This document shows positions 1 to 5,856 of a stretch of DNA of 6,695 bases, in pieces. The notes under the pieces are model-generated. The model had not been told where the DNA came from. It saw only the letters and a list, made by a program, of their open reading frames with translations, and did not search any database. The position numbers were made by a program, and so were the translations under genes. Every line of letters begins with the position of its first letter. The first letter of the stretch is position 1. Origin of the DNA: UBA1801 sp035353395 (GTDB lineage Bacteria > Acidobacteriota > Holophagae > Holophagales > Holophagaceae); the NCBI GenBank assembly GCA_035353395.1, contig DAOPZL010000095.1:1-6695 (forward strand), read 5' to 3'.

Positions 1-260
1 TCCTCGACATGGGCCTCGCAGGCCTCCTTCCCTGCCTCGCGGATGAACCGCTGCCAGGGCTGCCTCGCCTTGCCGGCGTCATGGCGCATGCCTATGTGGG
101 TTCCCCAGATCGGGGCGACCCCCGGGGGCAGGAAGTCCTCGGCCAGGCGGGCGGTGCCGAAGAGATGCTCGTCCAGGTAGTGAGGTTCTTCCCCATCGGT
201 GGTGGGTGCATGCGCCCATGGACGATCGGTCCGGAAGTCCGGAGTCGGGGGTTCACGCAT
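1..260 (-). CDS. cas3: CRISPR-associated Cas3 HD-domain nuclease (N-terminal part; gene runs off the left edge)
   Basis: The first 86 codons read like the N-terminus of a Cas3/Cas3'' HD nuclease, the metal-dependent single-strand DNase that degrades targets of type I CRISPR systems. Visible family marks are an Ala-His pair near residues 16-17 (PWAHAPT), the helix LDEHLFGTARLAEDF (29-43) with the first HD-domain His at 32, and the metal-binding His60-Asp61 in RHDAGKARQPWQRFI with Lys64. The window ends about where the next conserved segment (DHSxAGA-like) would begin. The family usually has HDLGK; here it is HDAGK. The ATG at 260 is favoured because an in-frame TAG lies four codons upstream; the Shine-Dalgarno match is weak (TAGG). 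Whether a helicase domain follows in the same protein cannot be seen. The short N-terminus with the AH...HxLxEHL arrangement resembles type I-C-like Cas3, but the subtype is a guess. It is divergent from the gene at 508 and is probably the first gene of a cas operon outside the window. Confidence 0.82.
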   Translation of the reverse strand, partial: MREPPTPDFRTDRPWAHAPTTDGEEPHYLDEHLFGTARLAEDFLPPGVAPIWGTHIGMRHDAGKARQPWQRFIREAGKEACEAHVE

Positions 261-303
261 GGGATCGGCCTATTTGAATAGAATATGAATAAAATATAAT
301 GTA

Positions 304-328
304 TCAGTCTGATGATTTATTCAGTCTG
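304..328. repeat. Two direct copies of TCAGTCTG at a 17-base period
   Basis: TCAGTCTG occurs at 304-311 and again at 321-328, separated by 9 AT-rich bases. The copies lie in the AT-rich section just upstream of the putative cas3 promoter. Tandem half-sites in such a place could bind a regulator, but no protein is identified; the function is inference. Confidence 0.45.
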
Positions 329-355
329 CTCCCTCCAGTACCCTGAAGCAAATTG

Positions 356-374
356 ATGGACAAAAAATGTCCAT
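356..374. repeat. Dyad ATGGACA-N5-TGTCCAT in the divergent promoter region
   Basis: A perfect 7-base inverted repeat (356-362 and 368-374) flanks a loop of five A residues. It lies at the GC-rich edge of the AT-rich block and overlaps a weak plus-strand TTGATG (353-358). It could be an operator or a small hairpin. With only short A or T runs in the loop and none following the stem, it does not look like an intrinsic terminator. Confidence 0.5.
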
Positions 375-410
375 ATCGGACCGGCGATGCAGATCTCCAT
401 GGCTTCCGGC

Positions 411-436
411 ATGGTTCGTTCCCGGCTCCGAACCAT
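411..436. repeat. Inverted repeat ATGGTTCG-N10-CGAACCAT
   Basis: Perfect 8-base arms (411-418 and 429-436) surround a 10-base GC-rich loop, upstream of the aminotransferase start at 508. In a plus-strand leader transcript it could form a hairpin. No T-run follows, so a terminator is unlikely. The role is unknown. Confidence 0.45.
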
Positions 437-507
437 TGAAGGCCTGTCGAGGCTCGCTCGCGCCGGCTCCCCGCCCTACCTTCCCCTCGGGGGGATATGC
501 TCAGGTC

Positions 508-1551
508 ATGACCCGCCTCTATTTCGACGCCAACGCCACGGTCCCGCCGCTGCCCTCGGTGGTGGAGACGGTCGCCAGGACGCTGGCCGAGGACTGGGCG
601 AACCCCACCAGCGTCCATCGGGAGGGACAGCGGGCACGCCACCTGCTCGAGACGGCGAGGGAGGCGGTCGCCCGCTGCCTGGGCGTTCCCGCCGGGGAGC
701 TGGTCTTCTGCTCCTGCGCGACGGAGGCGCTCCACCTGCTGATCCGGGGGCTGCGGCCCGCGCTGGGCGACAAGCCGGCTGCGGTCTTTCCCGGGGAGCA
801 CAGCGCCTGCCTGGATCCCCTGAAGGACTGGGCGGACGTCCGCTGGCTGCCCTGCGCCCTGGAGAACGCGGCGACGATCGTCCAGATGGCCGCCAACAAC
901 GAGACCGGGATCCTCTACGGGATGCCCCAGGCGCCCGGAGCGATCCGGCTGAAGGACTGCGCCCAGGCCTGGGGCAAGGTTCCCGTGGGCCTCTCGGACT
1001 GTGACGCGGCGGTCTTCTCGGGCCACAAGATGGGCGGCCCCCGGGGCGCCGCGGTGCTCTGGATGCGGCCGGACCTGCCCTGGGAGCCGACGATGGAGGG
1101 CCCCCAGGAACATCGTCGCCGGGGCGGCACGGAGGACCTGCCCGCGATCCTGGGCCTCGCCGAGGCCGTGCGCTTCCTGCCGGAACGGCTCGACCGGAAC
1201 GCGCGGCTGGCGCCCCTCCGGGACCGGCTGGAGGCGGAGGTCCTGTCCTGGTCCGGGGACTATTCCGTCCTCGGGCGGGGACTGCCCAGGCTGCCCAACA
1301 CCAGCGCGCTCCTGCTCAGGGGACACCCCGGGGAGACGGTCCAGATCGCCCTGGACCTGGCGGGATTCGCCGTCTCGACCGGCTCCGCCTGCCACAGCGG
1401 GGCGACAGAACCCAGTCACGCGGTCACGGCGCTGGGATTCACCAGGGAGGAGGCCAGGCGCGTCATCCGCGTGAGCCTCCTGCCCGGAACCCGGGAATCC
1501 GACGTGGAGGACTTCCTGCGGGCTCTGAAGCGCATCCTGAAGCGTGGATGA
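508..1551 (+). CDS. Compact cysteine-desulfurase-like class V aminotransferase (NifS/IscS family)
   Basis: A 347-residue pyridoxal-phosphate enzyme of the NifS/IscS family, which takes sulfur from cysteine as an enzyme persulfide for Fe-S clusters or thio-modifications. Visible marks: YFDANATVP (5-13), NPTSVHREG (32-40), CATEAL (70-75), PLP-stacking His98 in EHSA, ANNETG (129-134), the DxxQ motif (Asp150-Gln153), PLP lysine Lys174 in SGHKMGGPRG, GGTEDLP (206-212), and the catalytic cysteine loop STGSACHSG with Cys295. The ATG at 508 was chosen because family similarity starts there; an in-frame ATG at 367 would add 47 residues without family character. At 347 residues it is shorter than IscS (about 400). 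The segments between His98 and the NNETG motif, and between that motif and DxxQ, look contracted. The usual SGATE motif reads SCATE. All catalytic residues are present, so activity is likely, but the sulfur acceptor is unknown. rlmI follows 19 bases downstream, probably co-transcribed. Confidence 0.85.
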   Translation: MTRLYFDANATVPPLPSVVETVARTLAEDWANPTSVHREGQRARHLLETAREAVARCLGVPAGELVFCSCATEALHLLIRGLRPALGDKPAAVFPGEHSACLDPLKDWADVRWLPCALENAATIVQMAANNETGILYGMPQAPGAIRLKDCAQAWGKVPVGLSDCDAAVFSGHKMGGPRGAAVLWMRPDLPWEPTMEGPQEHRRRGGTEDLPAILGLAEAVRFLPERLDRNARLAPLRDRLEAEVLSWSGDYSVLGRGLPRLPNTSALLLRGHPGETVQIALDLAGFAVSTGSACHSGATEPSHAVTALGFTREEARRVIRVSLLPGTRESDVEDFLRALKRILKRG

Positions 1552-1570
1552 CCCTCCCGTTTGCGTCATC

Positions 1571-2770
1571 ATGGACTTCATGAATCCCGCCCGCTGGCCC
1601 TATCCCCTCCTGCGCCTCAAGCCCGGCAAGGACGTCCTGCTCTCGAAGCAGCACCCCTGGGTCTACTCGGGCGCCCTTTCCGAGCCCCCGTCCTCGCCCC
1701 TGGTCCGCCTCGCGGACGACGCCGGCAACGTCCTGGCGGTGGGCACGGCCTCGGGGACGAATCCTCTGGCGGTGAGGATCTTCCGCTTCGAGGACGCCCC
1801 CCTGGACGAGGCGTTCTTCCGCGATCGTTTCCGGCAGGCCCTCGAGCTGCGCCGGACCCTGGGTCTGGATGGCCCGGAGGCGGGCTGCCGCTGGATCTTC
1901 GGGGAGGGGGATCTCCTGCCGGGCCTCGTGGTGGACCGCTACGCCCACGCCCTGGTGCTGCAGGTGGGCACGACCGGGCTCGAAGCCCTGCGCGAGACCT
2001 GGTGGCCCGAGCTCCTGGTCCAGGCCAAGGCCCAGGGCGTCTCCGTCTTCGTGGAGCGCAGCCAGTCCGGGCGGAAGGAGGAGGACCTGCTGGTCGTGAA
2101 CCGCCTCCTCAAGGGCAGCCTGGCCGGACCCGTCGCCATCCGCGAGGGGTCCGCCCGCCTCTCCGTGGACCTCCTGAAAGGCCAGAAGACGGGGTTCTTC
2201 CTGGACCAGCGGGAGCATCGCCTGACCCTGGGCCGCGTCTCCCAGGGCTGCCGCGTGCTGAACGCCTTCGGCTACACGGGCGGCTTTTCCATCCATGCGG
2301 GCCTGGGCGGCGCCTCCGAGGTGGCGACCCTGGACATCTCCGCCCCCGCCCTGGACCAGGCGGAACGGGACTGGGCCATGAACGGCCTGGAACCCGACCG
2401 GCACGTCCGCATGGAGGGCGACGCCTTCGAGCTCATGCGGGCCCTGGAGCCGGAGGGCTGGGACCGGGTCGTCGTGGATCCGCCCGCCTTCGCCAAGCAG
2501 CGCAAGGACGTGGACAAGGCCTTCAAGGCCTACAAGGACGTGTTCCGGCTCGGCGCCAGGGCCACGGCGCGGGGCGGCATGCTCTGGTGCTTCTCCTGCT
2601 CCCAGCACCTGGACCGCGCCCGGTTCCAGGAGGCCGTCTGGACCGCCCTGCTGGAGGCGGGACGGGAAGCCCAGGTCCTCGCCCATGTGGGGCAGCCGGC
2701 CGATCATCCCTACGCCCTCAACCACCCCGAAGGCTTCTACCTCAAGGGGCTCTGGCTGCGGGTGCTCTGA
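1571..2770 (+). CDS. rlmI: 23S rRNA (cytosine-C5) methyltransferase of the RlmI family
   Basis: A 399-residue class I SAM-dependent methyltransferase of the RlmI/YccW family, which in E. coli makes m5C1962 in 23S rRNA; it acts in the cytoplasm on rRNA. The N-terminus is PUA-like (LRLKPGKDVLLSKQHPWVYSG, with HPW at 28-30). A middle segment GEGDLLPGLVVDRY (111-124) is typical of the family. The catalytic half has GQKTGFFLDQREHR (204-217), SAM motif I VLNAFGYTGGFS (229-240), VVDPPAFAK (301-309) and FSCSQH (341-346). The length matches E. coli RlmI (396). ATG codons at 1571 and 1580 are both possible, and a GTG at 1544 would overlap the upstream gene; no clear Shine-Dalgarno decides between them. 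The family assignment is strong, but the exact target base is inferred from it. The last 54 coding bases are repeated after the N gap at 2872-2925; that copy is an assembly duplicate, not a second gene. Confidence 0.9.
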   Translation: MDFMNPARWPYPLLRLKPGKDVLLSKQHPWVYSGALSEPPSSPLVRLADDAGNVLAVGTASGTNPLAVRIFRFEDAPLDEAFFRDRFRQALELRRTLGLDGPEAGCRWIFGEGDLLPGLVVDRYAHALVLQVGTTGLEALRETWWPELLVQAKAQGVSVFVERSQSGRKEEDLLVVNRLLKGSLAGPVAIREGSARLSVDLLKGQKTGFFLDQREHRLTLGRVSQGCRVLNAFGYTGGFSIHAGLGGASEVATLDISAPALDQAERDWAMNGLEPDRHVRMEGDAFELMRALEPEGWDRVVVDPPAFAKQRKDVDKAFKAYKDVFRLGARATARGGMLWCFSCSQHLDRARFQEAVWTALLEAGREAQVLAHVGQPADHPYALNHPEGFYLKGLWLRVL

Positions 2771-2926
2771 ANNNNNNNNNNNNNNNNNNNNNNNNNNNNN
2801 NNNNNNNNNNNNNNNNNNNNNNNNNNNNNNNNNNNNNNNNNNNNNNNNNNNNNNNNNNNNNNNNNNNNNNNCTCAACCACCCCGAAGGCTTCTACCTCAA
2901 GGGGCTCTGGCTGCGGGTGCTCTGAA
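2717..2926. other. Assembly gap (100 N) with identical 55-base copies on both sides
   Basis: Bases 2717-2771 and 2872-2926 are identical (55 of 55), the end of rlmI plus one base, and flank exactly 100 N (2772-2871). The second gap in the window has the same 55-base flank length. This fits contig ends that overlap by a 55-base assembly k-mer and were scaffolded with a fixed-size gap. Read literally, the sequence would show a duplicated rlmI tail; collapsed, rlmI is followed by the 167-base spacer starting at 2926. Confidence 0.9.
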
Positions 2927-3092
2927 CCCGGGTCGTGCATTCCAGCCTCGCAGGAAGAAGACGGAACCGCGAAATTCGCGGAAGGACGCGCAATGAGGCG
3001 AGGATGTGTGCTCGCGCCTGCCGCCATTCATTCGCGCAAGCGCAGCGCGCATTCGCTTCATTCGTGGCTCCAGACGCTGTGTCCCGGCCGGC
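2926..3092. other. Convergent intergenic region between rlmI and cbiO
   Basis: After collapsing the gap, 167 bases lie between the rlmI stop (2923-2925) and the cbiO stop (3093-3095, minus strand). No gene is credible here. Most of it (2963-3071) is the imperfect palindromic element listed separately. No T-tract terminator is visible, so the palindromic element is the best candidate for ending transcription from both sides. Confidence 0.6.
2963..3071. repeat. Imperfect palindromic, REP-like intergenic element
   Basis: The two ends of this stretch are imperfect inverted copies. The left end begins GGAACCGCGAAATTCGCGG, and the reverse complement of the right end begins GGAGCCACGAATGAAGCG and continues with matching GAA and CGCG blocks. 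Nested inside are the near-perfect palindrome CCGCGAA-A-TTCGCGG (2967-2981), a GGCGAG...CTCGC hairpin near 2997-3015 and repeated TTCATTCG/ATTCGC words (3027-3063). The ATTCGTGGCTCC-like end resembles dispersed intergenic repeats seen in many high-GC bacteria. The family name and copy number are unknown. It could work as a bidirectional terminator or an mRNA 3'-end stabiliser. Confidence 0.5.
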
Positions 3093-3818
3093 TCAGAGGA
3101 TGTTCTGGGCGCGCAGGAAGGCCTCGTCCCCGATGACCTCCTGGTAGGGCCCGGTCCGGACGACGCGGTGTTCCTCGCCGATCACCAGGGCCGTCCGGAA
3201 CACGCCGTCGATGTAGTGGAAGTCGTGGGTCGAGCAGAGGATCGTCTTGCCGGCCTCGTTCAGGGACAGGAGGATCCCGCGCAGGAAGCGCTTCATCCGC
3301 GGATCGAGCCCGTTCATGGGTTCGTCCAGGACGAGCACCTCCGGATTCAGGGCCAGGACCGAGGCCAGCGCCACCTTCCGCTTCTCGCCCTCGCTGAGGT
3401 GGTAGGGCACCCGCGACCGGAGCTTCCCGATCCCGAGGAGCTGGAGGCAGTCCTCCACGCGCCGGGCGACCTCCTCCTCGCCCAGGCCCATCTGTCGCGG
3501 CCCGAAGGCGATCTCGTCCTGGACGGCCGGGCAGAAGAGCTGGGCATCCGGGTTCTGGAACAGGAAGCCGACCCGCTGGTGGAAGCGCTTCGCGAAGCGC
3601 GGGTCCTTCAGCCGGGCCGCCGAGATCTCCTCGCCGTCGAAGCGGTAGGTCCCCTGGCGGGGCAGGACGAGTCCGTTGAGGAGCTTGAGCAGGGTCGACT
3701 TCCCGCACCCGTTCGGGCCGATGACGGCCATCGCCTCCCCGCGCGGGATCGAGGCGTCCACGCAGGACAGGACATCGCCCTCGCCGTAGGAACAAGAGAC
3801 GCCGGCCAGTTCGATCAT
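3093..3818 (-). CDS. cbiO: Cobalt/nickel energy-coupling-factor transporter ATPase
   Basis: A 241-residue ABC ATPase that powers the CbiMQO metal importer on the cytoplasmic face of the membrane. Motifs in order: Walker A GPNGCGKST (34-42), Q-loop in LFQNPDAQLF (86-95, Gln88), ABC signature LSEGE (141-145) followed by KRKVALA, Walker B VLVLDEP (161-167) with catalytic Glu166, D-loop GLD, and H-loop His198 in STHD. The PDAQLF stretch after the Q-loop is typical of ECF ATPases. The signature differs from the common LSGGQ, but the GEKR form is known in CbiO-like proteins, so it is probably functional. The ATG at 3818 directly abuts the cbiQ stop (TGAATG) with a G-rich run a few bases upstream, which indicates translational coupling. 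It is the last gene of the operon and ends convergent with rlmI. Cobalt versus nickel cannot be decided from this subunit. Confidence 0.92.
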   Translation of the reverse strand: MIELAGVSCSYGEGDVLSCVDASIPRGEAMAVIGPNGCGKSTLLKLLNGLVLPRQGTYRFDGEEISAARLKDPRFAKRFHQRVGFLFQNPDAQLFCPAVQDEIAFGPRQMGLGEEEVARRVEDCLQLLGIGKLRSRVPYHLSEGEKRKVALASVLALNPEVLVLDEPMNGLDPRMKRFLRGILLSLNEAGKTILCSTHDFHYIDGVFRTALVIGEEHRVVRTGPYQEVIGDEAFLRAQNIL

Positions 3819-4616
3819 TCAGGCCCCCAGGAAGAAGAATGCCGCGGCAAGCAGGGCCACCGCCGCCCCCAGGGCGGCCTCCCGGAGGCCCAGGGACGGC
3901 CTCCCGGCGGCGGGGTATTCCCCCGTGAAGCCCCGGCACTCCATGGCCTCGTACATGTCCTCGGCCATCTCCTTCGACTTCAGGAAGAGGGTCCCGGCGA
4001 TGCCCGAAAGCGAGGCGGCCTTCCCTGGATTCCTCCCCACGGACCGCAGCTTCAGCGCATAGAGCATGGCGAGGGCGAACTCGCCGAGCAGATGGATGTA
4101 CTTGAGGGTCACCTCGAAGACGAGGAGGAAGAGGTCGGGGACGCCCAGGCGCTTGAAGGCCCCCGGGACGGTGGCCCAGACGGTCGTCGTGGAGACGAGC
4201 CTCACCGAGGCCACGGAGAGGAGCACCTTCACCGTGATCAGGGCCGGATGCCCTCCCCGCCCCCAGAAGACCGAAGGCAGCAGGACGAGGATCGTGAACG
4301 CCCCTGCCGCCAGGGTGGTCTTCAGGACCTGGGCGATCCGACCCGCCGGCTGGAGGGCCAGGATCGCCAGGAGGCCGGTTCCGGCCACCCCCAGGAAGAA
4401 GGGGCTCCGGGTCAGGGAAACCAGCAGCAGGACGACGAAGACCGAGACGAGCTTCACCAGGGGCTCCGTCCGGCGGCCTTCCTCCCCTGTCCCGCCGTGG
4501 GACCTGGCCTTCGACAGGACCGCCAGGAGGGAGAGGATGCTCCGGTCGACGAAGATCTCCCTGTCCGCGCGCGGAAGGTAGGCCTCGTCCTTCAGGAGCC
4601 ACGCCGGCACGGGCAT
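3819..4616 (-). CDS. cbiQ: Cobalt/nickel energy-coupling-factor transporter transmembrane protein
   Basis: A 265-residue membrane protein of the CbiQ/EcfT family that links the ATPase to the metal-binding subunit. Hydrophobic segments are visible around 55-68, 72-89, 101-115, 127-145 and 160-187, plus a C-terminal helix at 248-264. Between the last two are the cytoplasmic coupling helices: ALKLRSVG (187-194) and YEAMECRGF (222-230), the latter carrying the AMxxRG motif that contacts the ATPase. ATG 4616 follows the cbiM stop by 3 bases (TAG-CGC-ATG), with an AAGG Shine-Dalgarno inside the end of cbiM. The joint lies inside the duplicated 55-base segment, so a second copy of the N-terminal codons appears at 4731-4771 beyond the N gap; it is an assembly duplicate. 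Family assignment is firm; metal choice is set mainly by CbiM. Confidence 0.9.
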   Translation of the reverse strand: MPVPAWLLKDEAYLPRADREIFVDRSILSLLAVLSKARSHGGTGEEGRRTEPLVKLVSVFVVLLLVSLTRSPFFLGVAGTGLLAILALQPAGRIAQVLKTTLAAGAFTILVLLPSVFWGRGGHPALITVKVLLSVASVRLVSTTTVWATVPGAFKRLGVPDLFLLVFEVTLKYIHLLGEFALAMLYALKLRSVGRNPGKAASLSGIAGTLFLKSKEMAEDMYEAMECRGFTGEYPAAGRPSLGLREAALGAAVALLAAAFFFLGA

Positions 4617-4785
4617 GCGCTAGACCTTGCNNNNNNNNNNNNNNNNNNNNNNNNNNNNNNNNNNNNNNNNNNNNNNNNNNNNNNNNNNNNNNNNNNNNNN
4701 NNNNNNNNNNNNNNNNNNNNNNNNNNNNNNAGGTAGGCCTCGTCCTTCAGGAGCCACGCCGGCACGGGCATGCGCTAGACCTTGC
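4576..4785. other. Assembly gap (100 N) with identical 55-base copies at the cbiQ/cbiM joint
   Basis: Bases 4576-4630 and 4731-4785 are identical over 55 bases and flank exactly 100 N (4631-4730). The copy contains the first 14 or so codons of cbiQ, the 3-base spacer and the last codons of cbiM (stop at 4620-4622 in the left copy and 4775-4777 in the right). With the copies merged, cbiM and cbiQ join cleanly. Same signature as the gap at 2772-2871. Confidence 0.9.
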
Positions 4786-5770
4786 CCGGTTCGGACTTCC
4801 ACAGGAGCCCGGCGAGCTTGAAGGCGATGACGAGGAGCGCGACGCCCGCGACGGCCGAGAGGACGTAGCCCAGCCACTCGGAGAGGCCGGGCATCGCGTA
4901 GTCCGGGAAGAGCGCCTCGAGGCTGAAGCCGGTCCTCATTCCGGCGGGCACGAAGCCCAGCGGCCTCCCGGCCGTGACGATCCCCTTGATCTCCCCGGCG
5001 CCCCACTCGCCCCAGGCCGTTCCGGAGGCCAGGAGCCCGATGGGGGAGAGGCCGGCCAGGAGCGCGACGAGGCCGTAGACGGCAGGGATGCGGGTCTTCG
5101 CGCCCTCGTGGAGGCTGCCCGGGGAGACCCGCTTGAGGAAGGCGAAGACGCCCACCGTGAAGAGGACTTCGACGAATCCCGCGACCAGCAGGTGCGGAAT
5201 CATCATGGCCGGCACCGAGACCGCCAGGGGATAGGGGCAGTAGAGCGGCAGGCCGGCCGCGTCCCGGGCGAGGGCCGGCTGGAGGCCGAACTCGACGGCG
5301 GCGCAGAAGGCGGCCGTGTCGAGGGCCAGGTAGGCGGCGACGCCGAGCGCCACCAGCTCTCCCCGCCCGCCCCGCAGCCGGTCCTTGAGGAACCGGTAGG
5401 CGAAGGAGCCCAGGAAGGGCATCACGAAGGCCATGTTGAAGCAGTTCGCGCCGAAGGCGAGCACGCCTCCGTCGCCGAACAGGAGGGCCTGGATGAGCAG
5501 GGCCACGCTCACGGCGATGCAGGCCGCCCAGGGGCCGAGCAGGGCCGCGACGAGGACCGCGCCCACGGCATGGCCCGTGGTTCCCCCCGGCAGCGGGACG
5601 TTGAACATCATGACGAGGAAGGAGAAGGCGGCGCCGATGCCGAGCAGGGGCATCTTCGCGCGCGGAAGCCCGGACCGGACCCGTCTCGCCGAGAGGGTCC
5701 AGACCGGGACCATGGCCGCGCCGAGCACGGCGCAGGTCGCAGGACTGAGATAGTTGTCGGGGATGTGCAT
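4775..5770 (-). CDS. cbiM: Cobalt/nickel ECF transporter substrate-binding membrane protein with CbiN/NikN-like C-terminal extension
   Basis: A 331-residue integral membrane protein of the CbiM/NikM family, the metal-capturing subunit of the importer. It starts MHIPDNYLSP; in solved NikM structures the metal is held by the N-terminal Met-His amines and a His at position 67, and His67 is present here in PGGTTGHAVG. Other family marks are FGDGGVLAFGANCFNMAFV (98-116) and IPHLLVAGFVEVLF (191-204). CbiM alone is usually about 220-250 residues; the extra C-terminal part has a hydrophobic helix near 232-250, a soluble loop (about 252-298, with EW and a GFxxEALFPDYA stretch) and a final helix (about 301-323). 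That two-helix plus loop layout resembles CbiN/NikN fused to the core subunit, and no separate cbiN is seen. ATG 5770 was chosen for MHIPDN and a strong GGAGGAGGA Shine-Dalgarno 6 bases upstream. First gene of cbiMQO. Co versus Ni is unresolved. Confidence 0.9.
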   Translation of the reverse strand: MHIPDNYLSPATCAVLGAAMVPVWTLSARRVRSGLPRAKMPLLGIGAAFSFLVMMFNVPLPGGTTGHAVGAVLVAALLGPWAACIAVSVALLIQALLFGDGGVLAFGANCFNMAFVMPFLGSFAYRFLKDRLRGGRGELVALGVAAYLALDTAAFCAAVEFGLQPALARDAAGLPLYCPYPLAVSVPAMMIPHLLVAGFVEVLFTVGVFAFLKRVSPGSLHEGAKTRIPAVYGLVALLAGLSPIGLLASGTAWGEWGAGEIKGIVTAGRPLGFVPAGMRTGFSLEALFPDYAMPGLSEWLGYVLSAVAGVALLVIAFKLAGLLWKSEPGKV

Positions 5771-5796
5771 GCCCGCTCCTCCTCCAAGATACTGTT

Positions 5797-5806
5797 TGCG
5801 TACGCA
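5797..5806. promoter_or_regulatory. Perfect palindrome TGCGTACGCA upstream of cbiM (possible operator)
   Basis: A 10-base perfect palindrome sits 27 bases before the cbiM start, just upstream of the Shine-Dalgarno and of a possible -10 (TATCTT on the minus strand). If that -10 is real, the palindrome falls in the promoter spacer, a usual place for an operator. No regulator is assigned by sequence. Confidence 0.4.
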
Positions 5807-5856
5807 GAAAATAAGGAATCGGAACCACCGCGCCTTCCAGCCTCGCCGCTCCGGGT

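Larger units (their letters stand above)
261..507. promoter_or_regulatory. Divergent intergenic region between cas3 and the class V aminotransferase gene
   Basis: This 247-base spacer separates two divergently transcribed genes. The part at roughly 270-376 is strikingly AT-rich for this genome, as expected for promoters, and holds TATA-like runs (for example ATTATATTTT on the minus strand, 291-300) that could serve as a -10 for cas3. No convincing paired -35/-10 could be assigned on either strand. It also contains an 8-base direct repeat, a 7-base dyad and an 8-base dyad, listed separately. From about 376 to 507 it is GC-rich with no recognisable gene. No CRISPR repeats, tRNA or U-tracted terminator were seen. 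Confidence 0.5.

Noticed and set aside
9..281. Plus-strand small open frame at the left edge
   Set aside because: The opposite strand encodes the Cas3 HD motifs; this frame has none.
367..507. N-terminal extension of the desulfurase from an upstream ATG
   Set aside because: The 47 extra residues show no family resemblance, while MTRLYFDANAT at 508 matches the usual start of the family.
261..507. CRISPR array or leader next to cas3
   Set aside because: No regularly spaced repeats of CRISPR length; only two 8-base copies are present.
304..1581. Long minus-strand open frame opposite the desulfurase gene
   Set aside because: It is an artefact of high GC: it is opposite a gene with clear PLP-enzyme motifs and its translation is low-complexity Gly/Arg/Pro-rich with no family motif.
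2872..2925. Second, partial rlmI copy
   Set aside because: Exact 55-base identity with the other side of a fixed 100-N gap points to an assembly overlap rather than gene duplication.
2940..2950. TTCCAGCCTCG shared with 5835-5845 in the other intergenic region
   Set aside because: Flanks differ after about 15 bases (14 of 15 matching); too short to claim a repeat family.
3058..4602. Long minus-strand open frame in another frame over cbiO/cbiQ
   Set aside because: Same-strand shadow frame; the motifs of CbiO and CbiQ are in the other frames.
3006..4736. Long plus-strand open frame over cbiO and cbiQ
   Set aside because: It is antisense to two well-recognised genes, runs into the N gap, and is a charged low-complexity translation.
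4620..5828. Alternative minus-strand open frame over cbiM that reads through the N gap
   Set aside because: Arg/Pro-rich shadow frame; the MHIPDN-containing frame is the real gene.
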